Of a stretch of 64,000 nt of DNA, positions 32,487 to 42,718 are shown piece by piece. Under the pieces are notes generated by a model. That model did no database searches and was not told the DNA's origin. It saw nothing but the letters and a program-made list of their open reading frames with translations. The DNA is from Bedellia somnulentella (lineage: Eukaryota; Arthropoda; Insecta; Lepidoptera; Bedelliidae). The stretch lies in contig OY755182.1 in NCBI GenBank assembly GCA_963576735.1, positions 5,952,001-6,016,000 on the forward strand, read 5' to 3'. Numbering within the stretch: the stretch's first letter is position 1; every line of letters starts with the position of its first letter. Both the position numbers and the translations under genes were made by a program.

Positions 32487-32672
32487 ACATACTCAAAGCA
32501 ATAAATCAAAAGAAAGGGTAGCCGTAGCTTCGGACTAAGAAATTCCTCAGTTCAATTTTTGGAGTATGAGCGGACCAAAGATTGTAAAATGAAGGTTTTT
32601 GGTTACGCATCTCCAACCGCATCACCCAAAAATCACTTAAAAATCCCAAACACCCTTAGTCACCAGTCATCA
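32487..32672 (-). mobile_element. SIDE element, degraded
   Basis: GGGTAGCCGTAGCTTCGG, AGAAATTCCTCAG, CATCTCCAACCGCATCACCC and CACCCTTAGTCACC. Both ends worn. Confidence 0.7.
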
Positions 32673-33019
32673 GAATCAGAATATCAATTGAGCTAAAAGA
32701 GACAAGCAGATTTTCAATTATATAGAAATGTATTTCAATGCATTATGAATACAATCGTGAACAGTGATTCTTGGAACAGATATTTCCTGTATTTCAATAT
32801 CAAGAATATTCAATCTTTCTATTATATAAAACAACTCCATTTATGAATTCAATACAATGAAAGGTTTCGTTGTTTTGTTAGCTTGTTCATAGTAGGTACC
32901 ATGAAGGCAGTTGAATTTGTTGTGATGTATCATTTTCTCGTATTCGATTCTCGCTACAAAGAAACACTTTTTTTGGCTCCAAATAAAATAATGCTTTTTT
33001 TGGAAGTCAAAAATATTTT

Positions 33020-33125
33020 GATATTGCGGTAGGCAGACACTATCGATCACCACTTAGTATGATCCTGATTAACCTCTCTAGCTTCGTTTACTTCAATTCT
33101 TCGTACTTCATACGCCTGCCTATTT
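33020..33125 (-). mobile_element. LINE-A 3' coding fragment
   Basis: GCGGTAGGCAGACACTATCG, CTCTCTAGCTTCGTTTAC and TACGCCTGCC match the last coding part of LINE-A in order; the tail is gone. Confidence 0.7.
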
Positions 33126-33129
33126 TAAT

Positions 33130-33639
33130 TTCTCCTCACCTAGAAATTAATAAGATGTTAAGGTTCACTTCTGAATGAATGTTTATAGAATAAATGTTCC
33201 TGAAAATTCAGCACTTTGTCAATTAGCCATTTGAGTATCGTCTACTGGATAGAAAATACTACACCTTGAACTTTATATCGTCAATAATATTTCAATTTGT
33301 ACAAATTGGGTGAAACGAGAATCGATTTACTTACTAAAAGCGATAATTTAGAAACGTTGCGCAAATATTCGGTAACTGAACGAAATCAAAACTATACTTT
33401 CAGGTTACTTTTAATTTAGTGTTTTGTATTTACTTTTGCTATCGAAATCCAATTATATAAAGTGAATCGCTTAGATCGGTTTGCTTTTAGTTTATGTTTG
33501 AAATACTTAATAGGCGAGATAATGTTTAAGACTCCAAAAAATATTCTAGACTTTCAATGCAAGCTATTTAATTATTCATCTTTGAATATGCTAGCGTTAA
33601 CAATGTAATATACCTGGTTTCCGTAGAGGTAAGCAGGGA
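33130..33639. other. Unassigned AT-rich stretch
   Basis: Nothing recognisable on either strand. Confidence 0.35.
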
Positions 33640-33905
33640 CGATTTTATTAATATTATAAATGTGAAAGTTCAGATGTTTGTGAGTTTGAGGCAAAAAGGC
33701 TTCTCAATTACACAATGTATATGAATGAAATTTAGCAGAATGCTAGATAATGACCCAAGTTATCACAAATGATACATTTTATCCCGCAAAAATTTGACCA
33801 ATAAAATATTCACGCCTGATTGTAATCAGAGTACCAGAAAAAAACGCAAATAGTTCGGCAAAAGCAAATTTACAGCACGAAGTCTGTCGGGCCAGCCAGT
33901 GTAAA
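33640..33905 (-). repeat. CTAGC/TATAATATTAGT-type interspersed repeat
   Basis: ATTAATATTATAAATGTGAA start, TTTTATCCCGCAAAAATTTG middle and TCTGTCGGGCCAGCCAGT end. A close relative of 28672-28935. Confidence 0.6.
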
Positions 33906-33933
33906 GGATAAATTAGTAAGAAACAAAAATGAT

Positions 33934-34186
33934 AGTTGTGTAGTGTCGGCTTATAATTGTACTACCCCATTTCTTCCGGTGGGTGTACGTAAGATGCTTC
34001 TTACGGTATTGGAGCTTTTAAGGGATTTTTGGACGATGTGATTGGATCATCCCCATCACCAACAGCTTTTATTTCACCATCACTTCCCCTCTCAACTTCT
34101 AAAAGTGGCTGAGAAATTTCTCATTCCCTAGCTCTTGCTACCCCTTCAAGGGATTTATAGTCGTGAGTATATGTATATGTACATGT
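33934..34186 (+). mobile_element. SIDE element, near full length
   Basis: GTTGTGTAGTGTCGGCTTAT start, all internal blocks, tail GGGATTTATAGTCGTGAGTA plus ATGTATATGTACATGTATG. Tail-to-tail with the copy at 34378-34616, about 190 bases away. Confidence 0.85.
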
Positions 34187-34377
34187 ATGTACCTAAATAA
34201 ATATGAATGAAAATGTTAGCCAGAATAAAGTTAAGATGAGGTTTTAACAAGTAATAAGAATATCCTAATGCTTCTGCTCCCAAGCGAGTGTGCAGTCAAG
34301 TAGCTAGTGCAAGTCTGTAAATACAAATGAAAGGGATACAAATTATCTTTGCTTATGAAAATTTTACATACATACAT

Positions 34378-34616
34378 ACATATACTCACGGCTATAAATC
34401 CCTAGAAGGGGTAGCCAGAGCTAAGGAATTACAAATTTCTCAGCCACTTTTGGAAAGTTGAGTGGGAAAAAGATGGCAAAATAAAGGTTGTTGGTGATGG
34501 GTCTCCAACCGCATCGCCTAAAAATCCCTTAATAGCCCCAATACCGCTAGTCGCCTCTTACGTACACCCACCGGAACGGGGTAAAGCTATTCTAAGCCGA
34601 CACTACACAGCAAAAA
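34378..34616 (-). mobile_element. SIDE element with TSD
   Basis: A 239-bp copy flanked by GAAAATTTTAC (34367-34377) and GAAAACTTTAC (34617-34627), an 11-base TSD with one difference. Complete from (ATAC)n tail to GACACTACACAGCA. Confidence 0.88.
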
Positions 34617-34800
34617 GAAAACTTTACTTTTCTCATAATATCTCATGTAACAGATGATTATCGCATTAAAAAATAATAGTTACTGCGATTTGACTAATTA
34701 GTTTGTGAGCCTTCTTTGCGCTGGATATCATAAACTCATAAGCTATTTACAGGGACTTTCACAGAAACATTCTAAATTTTTAATAGTTTTTTACTGTTGT

Positions 34801-35164
34801 ATATAGCAACGTGACAGCCCAGTGGGTAGAACACTCGGTTATCGTGCAAACGACTAGTGTTCAAATCCTGGGTCGGGCCTACACCAATTTGTCTTTTCTA
34901 AAGACATATGTGTGGTTAATTTATCATGGTTGTTAACGGTGAGGGAAAACATCGTGAGGAAACCCACATGGCTGAGTTGTACTTAGTCATGTGACAGTGT
35001 ATTCGTACAAAACGGCGATAGGCCTGCCCCCTATCACGTGAGTACACTGTCCATGCAAAACGTGGGTACTCTGAACACCAGGTGACAAAGTCACGTGATG
35101 TTCAGAAGTATTAGTACCTCTGCCAATCCCGTCGGGGATATTCGGCGTGAACGTTTATGTTATG
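34801..35164 (+). mobile_element. SINE-2, full-length reference copy with TSD
   Basis: 364 bp between exact TTTACTGTTGT repeats (34790-34800 and 35165-35175). The tRNA-like head has A-box GACAGCCCAGTGGG (family consensus TAGCTCAATGGG, seen at 37519) and B-box GTGTTCAAATCCTGG. The body includes TGAGGAAACCCACATGG and CCTATCACGTGAGTAC. The tail CCTCTGCCAATCCCGTCGGG, ATATTCGGCGTGAACG ends in TTTATGTTATG. The tail is related to those of LINE-A and SIDE. Confidence 0.93.
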
Positions 35165-35179
35165 TTTACTGTTGTGTTG

Positions 35180-35934
35180 TCTGCACCAGCAGTATTTATC
35201 TTCGACTTTGTTTTCCTTATTAAATTTACTATGTATTTCTTTTAAATTCTTCTTCATGAACTTATGAACATAATACATAGTTTCAGCTAGGTCGTTTTCA
35301 TAAATTAATTCTAAATAGCTTTTCAGTTAAACTGTCATATACCCAATAATGAAATATACAAGCTAAATCTTGTCTAAGTTTCATTATTTTAGTAAAATCT
35401 TTCATACGTATATTTAAAGCCTATAACAAAGACCTTTTCCAAATAAATACATAAAATAAAATAAATGAAGTTTAGAGACAAGTTTATTTATTTATTATAT
35501 GAAATAATACACTACCGTGAATAAAACCCATTTACTTTCAATTACCAACGTATCTAAATTGGCTAATAAAGATTGAATTTGATTGAATCGAGTTTTTTCG
35601 TCAATAGTAAAGGAACTAATTGGCCACAAGAGCGGGTCGTGCGAAAATTGAATGAGACCGGAGAGGCTTTCGCTACCCGGTCCGGAAACCGCAAAAAGGT
35701 ATTTTAGATTTGTTCGGATACAATTAATATTCCAGGAAAGATTTTAAGGAAAAGCTTGTTTCTTTCTATTGGCAAAGAGAATCTGCTAATTTATATTGAT
35801 TTTGAATGTGAATGATTAAAATTCGGACCGGAGATTCTTGAGATGACCACAATCAGATGAAAAGAAAATAAAGGACAATAATTTATTTCACTGTATTAGA
35901 GGATATCAGTCTGATACTATATTTAATTGACTGC
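35180..35934. other. Unassigned stretch
   Basis: AT-rich; a GC-richer patch at 35625-35700 (GAGCGGGTCGTGCG, GGTCCGGAAACCGC) has no frame of interest. Confidence 0.35.
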
Positions 35935-35992
35935 CTCTGCGCTTAGCTTCAATTACGTAGGCCTCGGGTTCGATCCCCGGGGGGTGGTAACC
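35935..35992 (+). repeat. Possible tRNA-like SINE head
   Basis: CTGCGCTTAGCTTCAATTAC followed by the B-box-like CGGGTTCGATCCCCGG. The spacing is right for a tRNA-type promoter, but no cloverleaf can be drawn. Too short to place in a family. Confidence 0.35.
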
Positions 35993-35999
35993 TTACAAA

Positions 36000-36385
36000 T
36001 TTAAATTGTAAGATTTAACTCAGTTTGAAAGTATACTGCTGGCTTGATTCACCTAAAAATCAAAAAAATAAAATTATTCCGTGCTTCGGAGGCCATACCA
36101 AGCGGTCGGTAGTAGTCGTTAGTTTGCCTTCCCGCGCATGGCCAGCGTGAAAGACTAAGGCCAAATCTCCTTAGATAGGGTAAGCTCGACCACCTTGGTG
36201 GGGACATATATGATCTTTCCATTTGGAAGTTTTCTGAAAGAGATCGCTTTAAGGTATGTTTGTGTAAATTCATGCAAATATTTCGGTCCTGGATTCGAGT
36301 TCGTATACAACTTAATCCAATGTTGATGAATATTAACAAAAAGTTGATAGCACTTACTCAATACATACTGTCAAATATAATACAA
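36000..36385. other. Unassigned stretch
   Basis: Overlapping minus-strand frames (36049-36339 and 36155-36361) disagree with each other and carry no domain. Confidence 0.3.
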
Positions 36386-36387
36386 AT

Positions 36388-36556
36388 ATACATACATCAC
36401 GGATATAAATCTTTCCTTAGCTCTGGCTAAGGAATTTCTAATTCCTTAGCCAGAGCTAAGGAATTAGAAATTCCTCAGCCACTTTTGGAAGTTGCGTGGG
36501 GAAAATATTGTGAAATAAAGGTTTTTTGTGATGGGTCTCCAAACGCAACGCCCAAA
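36388..36556 (-). mobile_element. SIDE element with internal snap-back duplication
   Basis: Tail CATACATCACGGATATAAAT at left. At 36415-36461 the block CCTTAGCTCTGGCTAAGGAA is followed by its own reverse complement with a 3-base loop, forming a 47-base perfect palindrome; the rest of the element continues normally to 36556. A separate plus-strand SIDE 5' fragment follows at 36588-36715. Confidence 0.85.
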
Positions 36557-36587
36557 TATAAAAGTAAATAGAAAATTTAATACGATG

Positions 36588-36715
36588 GTTCGCTTAGAAT
36601 AGCCCTAACACATTTGTTACCATGTTAGTAGTACGAGGTGACTAGGGTATTGGGACTTTTTAGGTGATTGTCTGGCGATGTGGCTGTTCTATGATCTTTC
36701 CAGTTTTTTTATTTA
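36588..36715 (+). mobile_element. SIDE fragment (5' half)
   Basis: TTCGCTTAGAATAGCCCTAA, GAGGTGACTAGGGTATTGGG, CTGGCGATGTGGCTG. Worn, 3' half missing, opposite to the neighbour on the left. Confidence 0.6.
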
Positions 36716-36997
36716 GGGTAATTGGTTGTTTTTTTCAAATATAATAACTTTTAGCTTTTAGTGTTTTTATGAGGTACACAAAATATTGTTGTAATCGGAG
36801 TAGTACGTTTAACAGCCGCCAGCGGGATGAGGATGAAATTATTGATTTTTTTTACTCCAAAGCTAGTCAAGTTTCCAAGAAATAGAAAATGAGTTTTGAA
36901 TAATAATCTCAAATTTACTTTTGTTTGTGTTAAAATAAATAATCCCAAAAACGTTAATATTTCAACGTATTTCCACGTGAAAAATATAATATTTAAA

Positions 36998-37177
36998 CCG
37001 TGATAGTTCAGTGGGTAGAAAACCGCTTATCGTGTAGAGTTTGTCTTTTCTAAGGTCAATATCGTGAGGAAACCCACATGGCTAAGTTGTACTTAGTCAT
37101 GTGACAGTGTATTTAAACAAAACGGACATAGGCCTGCTCCCTTTGCGGGTATACAGCGTGAATGTTTGAGTTTTTGA
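36998..37177 (+). mobile_element. SINE-2, internally deleted copy
   Basis: Head ACCGTGATAGTTCAGTGGGT (A-box), then a jump over the B-box region to TTTGTCTTTTCTAAGG, TGAGGAAACCCACATGGC, and another jump to a short tail GCGGGTATACAGCGTGAATG. Confidence 0.75.
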
Positions 37178-37514
37178 ATTGACCATTATTTAACCATTTT
37201 TTGTGTACAATAAGCATCATTAGTATTGTATTAGTATTGACGAGAGTATCCAATTAATCCGATTTTGTTTGCCAGTTTAGAATTTAGATACATAATCACC
37301 TAACCAAAATGTTTAAATTAAAATTAGTACCTTTGTTACAAACGATACCAAAAACGTTTACATTTACACATAAAACCATTTTTGCGTTTGAGTGCAGTTG
37401 GGACCGTAAAGTGATTTATTTAACCATTTAGGTGCGCTGTGTGATCGCAGCGAATGTGTGATTATAATATTTTAAAATAAATCGTATTAGAAAAGCTTTA
37501 GAGCCAATATTTTG

Positions 37515-38025
37515 AGCAACCGTGATAGCTCAATGGGTAGAACACGAGCAGGTACACGGTAAGTGTGATTTTTGGGCGATGCGGTTGGATATCCGTCACC
37601 GATGTGTTTCTACTTTACAATCTTTTCCCCATTAAACTTCCTAACGTTGCTTAAATTTTATTACCCTATTTTATTAAGCTATATACTAGCAACCGTGATA
37701 GCTCAATGGGTAGAACACCGGTTATGCAAACGACTAGTATTCAAATCCCGGGTCGGGCCTACACCAAGTAGTTGGTGGTTAATTTATAGGTGAGGGAAAA
37801 CATCGTGAGGAAACCCACATGGCTGAGTTGTACTAAGTCATGTGACAGTGTATTCGTACAAAACGGCGATAGGCCTGCCCCCTATCACGTGAGTACACTG
37901 TCTATGCAAAGCGTGGGTACTCTGATCACCAAGTGACAAAGTCACGTAATATTCAAAGTATTAGTATCTCTGCCAACCCCTTTGGCGATATTCGGCGTGA
38001 ACGTTATGTTATGTTTTTTTGGTGA
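37515..38025 (+). mobile_element. SINE-2 with duplicated head and inserted SIDE scrap
   Basis: The head GCAACCGTGATAGCTCAATG occurs at 37519 and again at 37691. Between them lies a SIDE middle fragment (GATTTTTGGGCGATGCGGTT ... TTTTCCCC). From the second head the SINE runs on to GGCGATATTCGGCGTGAACG and TTATGTTATG. Copy B at 42518 has a single head, so the duplication arose in copy A or was lost in B. Confidence 0.8.
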
Positions 38026-38436
38026 AGTAATATAATTTTAAATGTTGTAAAATGAGTGGTAGGATAACCGCCTTACTAGAAAATAATTCAATTCAACGAA
38101 TAGATGTCACCTACTCGTATTATTTAAATCTCCAATAATACGAAAATAGGCGCACTAATATCAAAAATGCAAATACGCTGCGAACATGCTCGCATTGTGT
38201 TATTCAGAATTGTAGGTTTTATAAAAGAAGGTAAACTTGAGCTTTTTGAACAAACATTAGCAAAGTGAATACGTTTTAGATTTGGTAGTCCTTCCATGAA
38301 TTTCGAGGAAGATGGCGTGTTTAAGTTAGTGATTTACGCCGGCCTCAAATGTCGATGGACTTGATTTTGTTTGTAATTGGTGCTTTTCCTTTAATTTCAA
38401 CTAATTTGTTTTGTTTGGGTATTAGTTTTAGTAATT

Positions 38437-38830
38437 TGTCACACTTTCCCTTCTCTCAGAAACATAGATTTTGGTTTCTCACATTCACTCCCATTCCATG
38501 TCAAAAGACACCCTTGTAATATTAATTATCTCTTGCAACTATTCCACGACTGATACAGTTAAGCTAGCACTTGATTTAATGTAATAAATAACTTAAAAAA
38601 CATTTAATGTTGAATTTACCCTATTCTAAGCCCTATTAACTCTAACGCAACTTTGTCAATAAGGCAAGACAGTGTTGGATAGCGTTATTGCTAGAGTGTT
38701 CCGAACCAGTATGTATTTTTCTTGTTTTCTCTCACACATGCACTAGAATCCTCATAGCGTGCTCCAATGCACGTGCTCGTATTAGTTGACTCCCACAAAA
38801 CACGTTTTGACCGCATTGCCTAGTTTCATT
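38437..38830 (-). mobile_element. Old LINE-A fragment (RT region)
   Basis: Two pieces match LINE-A in order: 38437-38585 (CATTCACTCCCATTCC, ATGTCAAAAGAC, TATCTCTTGCAACTATTCCAC) and 38695-38830 (TTCCGAACCAGTATGTATTT, TCACACATGCACTAGAATCC, GTTGACTCCCACAAAAC). Strongly degraded. The same piece in copy B is 42990-43383. Confidence 0.75.
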
Positions 38831-39302
38831 ATCCAGATAAAAAAGAGAAGAAAGAATTCCTAAACCCCTTTAACAAGATGACCTTTATAAAACTGCGTTT
38901 ATACTTATCCAAGTAGATAAATGTTAAGTAAATTCGTGCACAAATGTCTTTATTAAATTTACTCAAATAAAATGTACGAGAAAACAAACAAACGTAACCT
39001 ATAGACCGCTTTATATGTATAAAGTTTCCATTTATTATTAAACTTACTATGAATGTCAATGATTTATGCCAAAACTATAAGCTGATGCTAAGGAAACTAG
39101 AAATAAAATATGAAGAACTAAAATATTTTCATATAATAAACTGACAGTAAGGGTCAAAAGAAAGTATTATGAATGACAAGGGTCTTGTTACATTGACACA
39201 CTAAAAACTGAATTAGAATTTTGTCTTAGAACAAAGAAAATATTAAAGTAGGTAGACAGGCAGTAAATAAATAAGTAGGGTGAAGTATTAAGAAACATAC
39301 AA

Positions 39303-39540
39303 ACATACATATACTCACTACAAATCCCTAGAAAGGGTAGCCAGAGCTAAGGAATCAGAAATTCCTCAGCCACTTTTGGAAGTTGCATGGGGAAAAGATG
39401 GTAAAATAAAGTTTGCTGGTGATGGGTCTCCTACCGCATCGCCCAAAACCCCTTAAAAACCCCCAATACCGCTAGTCGCCTCTTACGTTCACCCATCAGA
39501 AGAAATGGGGTAGTGCTATTCTAAGCCGACACTACACAGC
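39303..39540 (-). mobile_element. SIDE element (copy A of duplication)
   Basis: Full layout from ACATATACTCACTACAAATC to CGACACTACACAGCAAAC. The equivalent copy is 43852-44093. Confidence 0.88.
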
Positions 39541-39944
39541 AAACAGCGACATTAGAAAAGTAGAACAAAAATAATATCTGATAGGTTTTTGTTTACTAAC
39601 TAGCTAAGAAATCATTACTAGGTATTAATATTTCAATATCTTCTTTCATCTTTATTTTCATAATTCCGTGAGGAATCTAATTGTTAATTTTACAGCATAG
39701 AATCTTCAGCATAGGTTTTTTTGAAATCTTGATGTTTGAATTTACTCAAGTGAAATATAAAAACGCGTAAGAAAATAAAACACCATTTTCATATAGTTAA
39801 TTAAGTAAGTAGTATGCTTGTTCGATGTTCGCATCTTAATTAGGCGCCGTGAAGTCGATTGCCACTGAGGTTAAGAATTGGGTGTGTAAGGTGACTCAAG
39901 GGAAAATGACTGCGGCTAGAATGTGATATCCTAAGACATATATA

Positions 39945-40175
39945 CATATACATACATATACTCACGGCTATAAATCCCTAGAAGGGGTAGCCAGAGCTAA
40001 GGAATTAGAAATTCCTCAACCACTTTTGGAAACTTGTGTGGGGAAAAGATGGTAAAGTAAAGGTTGTTGGTGATGGGTCTCCAATCGCCTCGCCCAAAAA
40101 TCCCTTAATAGCCTCAATACCGTTAGTCGCCTCTTACGTACACCCACCGGAAGAAATGGGGTATTGCTATGTTAC
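39945..40175 (-). mobile_element. SIDE element, 5'-truncated (copy A)
   Basis: Tail CATATACTCACGGCTATAAA to GAAATGGGGTATTGCTATG, where similarity ends. The equivalent copy is 44485-44722. It faces the plus-strand piece at 40235-40390, an inverted pair. Confidence 0.88.
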
Positions 40176-40234
40176 AGTATATATGTCAATAATATTAAAT
40201 AATTAATTATTATTCGGCGGTTTTCTTTGTTTTA

Positions 40235-40390
40235 ATTAATGTTTTTGTGACCCGTCACCAAAAACATTTATTATTACCATCTTTCCCCCAGTCAACTTCC
40301 AAAAGTGGCTGAGGAATTCCTCATTCCAAAGCTCTGGCTACCCCGTTAAGGGATTTATAGCCGTGAGTATATGTATGTATGTATGTATGT
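40235..40390 (+). mobile_element. SIDE fragment, 3' half (copy A)
   Basis: GACCCGTCACCAAAAACATT to GTGAGTATATGTATGTATG. The equivalent copy is 44786-44938. Confidence 0.85.
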
Positions 40391-41211
40391 TCGGACTACT
40401 AACAGCAAACAATACAGTTAATGTTCATAAAAGAGTTATAAACTTAGCCAATAACAAGTAGTCGCAAATATTAGAAATAACGTTGATTTTTTGTATGTAT
40501 ATATTTAAGAAACACTGCAGTGCACAACTAGTTTAACTACTAGAGTATACTTTTTAAAACAACCAATGAAATACAGACAATGCCGACGCTACGAAACTTT
40601 ACGATGTTAGTTAATCTCATTCCAATCCCGTTTCTGTATAATTAACAAGCGAAAATAATGTTGAGCTCTACACTACCTTTGCAATTCTGATTGCTGTGTT
40701 TTTAATATAAATAACCACCAATCGCAATAAAAATGATATTTCATTCAACATTGATAAAATTATTTATGAATTTATGAACTTTCTATATCCAAAAAAAGTT
40801 TATCCGATCGTTTATTTCCATAAAAGAAAAGCATTTTTGAATTATATTGACTAAAGTTGATGATGCTCGAGTTCGTTAGAAAAGGTATCACATAGAAACT
40901 AATAGCGTGGGTGTTATTTTCAACTTTAAATATTAATTGTTGAAAACTCAAGCTTCGTTTACATAAGCCTTAGCTCGTTGAGACTCAAAAGATAAATAAA
41001 CGATACGATTAACGTTTTCTTTCCAATCGATCCCGTGTTATTAATATTTGACTTTGCTCTAACTTTGTTATATCTAACACTAATCATCAATACTACTAAA
41101 AAGTACTAATAATCATTCATACATACTACATCTATGTACTCAATTCTCAATACTACTCGCAATAAATCCCGAAAAAAGGCAGACAGAGCTTTGAGTTTTG
41201 GGCTATTGATA
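40391..41211. other. Duplication edge and unassigned stretch
   Basis: The part up to 40700 belongs to duplicated copy A; 40700-41211 is AT-rich and matches nothing else in the window. No gene seen. Confidence 0.4.
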
Positions 41212-41420
41212 GTATATCCTTATCCTTATCCTTACTAATATTATAAATGGGAAAGTGAGTTTGTTTGTTTGTTTGTTCTGCTTTCACGACGTAACTATTG
41301 AACTGATTGCTTTGAAATTTTTCAGACGTATATTTTAAAGTCCAAATTAAGTGATAGGGTACTTTTTATCCCGGAAAAAAAATACGTTCCCGAGAGAAAA
41401 CAAAAATATTGTTTGCTTGA
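41212..41420 (-). repeat. CTAGC/TATAATATTAGT-type interspersed repeat
   Basis: TTACTAATATTATAAATGGG, AAAGTGAGTTTGTTTGTTTG, TTTTTATCCCGGAAAAAAAA and TACGTTCCCGAGAGAAAAC. A close relative of 56740-56960. Confidence 0.65.
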
Positions 41421-41502
41421 TGGATGGGTTGGTGATAGCTTTGTGTGTCGTTTAAAACAAAGCAATATATTGCAAACAAATATAGACATGTTTTAAAAAT
41501 AA

Positions 41503-41950
41503 ATAACATAACATAAACGTTCACGCCGAATATCCCCGAAGGGGTTGGCAGAGGTATTAATACTTCTGAACATCACGTGACTTAGTCACCCGGTGTTCAG
41601 AGTACCCACGTTTTGCATGGACAGTGTACTCACGTGATAGGGGGCAGGCCTATCGCCGTTTTGTACGAATACACTGTTATATGACTAAGCACAACTCAGC
41701 CATGTGGGTTTCCTCACGATGTTTTCCCTCACCGTTAACAACCTTGATAAATTAACCACACATATGTCTTTAGAAAAGACAAATTGGTGTAGGCCCGACC
41801 CGTACAAATTATTAGTTCCTCTGCCAACCCCTTCGGGGATATTCGGCGTGAACGTTTATGTTATGTTTATGTATGTTATGCCCGACCCGGGATTTGAACA
41901 CTAGTCACTTACACGTTAACCGGTGTTCTACCCATTGAGCTATCACGTCA
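41503..41950 (-). mobile_element. SINE-2 interrupted by another SINE-2 tail
   Basis: A minus-strand SINE-2 from ATAACATAAACGTTCACGCC to the head at 41950 (CCATTGAGCTATCACG). At 41803-41879 it is split by a 77-base plus-strand SINE-2 3' end. The 10-base GCCCGACCCG is repeated at 41793-41802 and 41880-41889 as the TSD. The interruption falls in the B-box side of the tRNA head. Confidence 0.9.
41803..41879 (+). mobile_element. Nested SINE-2 tail insertion
   Basis: An extremely 5'-truncated SINE-2: ATTAGTTCCTCTGCCAACCC, TTCGGGGATATTCGGCGTG and (TTTATGTTATG)n. It shows that the tail alone, with under 80 bases, is a valid retrotransposition product. Confidence 0.9.
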
Positions 41951-42043
41951 TCGTAAAATCTTTATTATCTGAACATGGTTCCATTTGTTGTAAGTAATAC
42001 AACTTAATCAATATGTTAGTATGCACACCAATTATATCTAATA

Positions 42044-42204
42044 CAAGGGGCATGCCAAAAGAAACTAGATACTCAAAAATTATACAATTTATTCTTTATT
42101 ACATGTATCGATATTTTCAAAGTATTCACCCCGAACGCGTATACACTTTTGAACACACATCTGAACCAATTGGAAAATACCTGTGACCACTCTTCTTTAG
42201 ATAC
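42044..42204 (-). pseudogene. Mariner-1, detached C-terminal end with terminal inverted repeat
   Basis: The left end carries GGGGCATGCCAAAAGAA (42047-42063), the inverse of the end at 47712-47728. Coding on the minus strand from 42203 to a stop at 42073-42075 shows the mariner C-terminal signature E-E-W-S-Q-V-F-S-N-W-F and K-S-V-Y-A-F-G. The rest of the transposase is 4.6 kb away at 46795-47553. The copy is split by 42206-46794. Confidence 0.85.
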
Positions 42205-42517
42205 AATTTTTTGTGTGCAATAAGCATCATTAGTATTGACGAAAGTATCCAATTAATCAGATTTTGTTTGCCAGTTTAGAATTTAGATACATAATCACCG
42301 AACCAAAATGTTTAAGTAAAAATTATTGCCTTTGTTACAAACGATACGAAAAACGTTAACATTTACATATAAAACCATTTTTACGTTTGGGTGCTGTTGG
42401 GACCGTAAAGTGATTTATTTAACCATTTAGGTGCGCTGTGTGATCACAGCGAATCTGTGATTGTAATATTTTAAAATAAATCGTACTTGAAAAGCTTATG
42501 AGCCATTATTTTGAGCA

Positions 42518-42718
42518 ACCGTGATAACTCCATGGGTAGAACACCGGTTATGCAAACGACTAGTGTTCAAATCCCGGGTCGGGCCTACACCAAGTAGTTG
42601 GTGGTTAATTTATCATGGTTGTTAACGGTGAGGGAAAACATCGTGAGGAAACCCACATGGCTGAGTTGTACTTAGTCATGTGACACTGTATTCGTACAAA
42701 ACGGCAATAGGCCTGCCC
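42518..42718 (+). mobile_element. SINE-2, 3'-deleted (copy B)
   Basis: Head CAACCGTGATAACTCCATGG, B-box GTGTTCAAATCCCGG, body to GGCAATAGGCCTGCCC, then a deletion junction. Counterpart of 37690-37880. Confidence 0.85.

Larger units (their letters stand above)
37197..40700. repeat. Segmental direct duplication, copy A
   Basis: Matches 42206-45256 with only scattered differences. The left edge is TTGTGTACAATAAGCATCAT, the right edge ACCTTTGCAATTCTGATTG. It includes its SIDE copies at identical relative places (39303, 39945, 40235) and the LINE-A scrap at 38437. Copy A is longer because copy B lacks part of the SINE-2 and flanking DNA (counterpart of about 37870-38160) and the extra piece at 37556-37688. 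A 76-codon frame at 38829-39059 is preserved in copy B with three changes but has no domain. Confidence 0.92.

Noticed and set aside
38829..39059. Conserved 76-codon minus-strand gene present in both duplicated copies
   Set aside because: Conservation is explained by the recent duplication of the whole block; there is no domain and the base composition equals the flanks.
40500..41200. Further receptor exons or another host gene in unique stretches
   Set aside because: Searched by eye for TM1-2 and TM5-7 signatures of the receptor here and in 48500-60700 and 61867-64000; no open segment with splice sites and the expected motifs was found.
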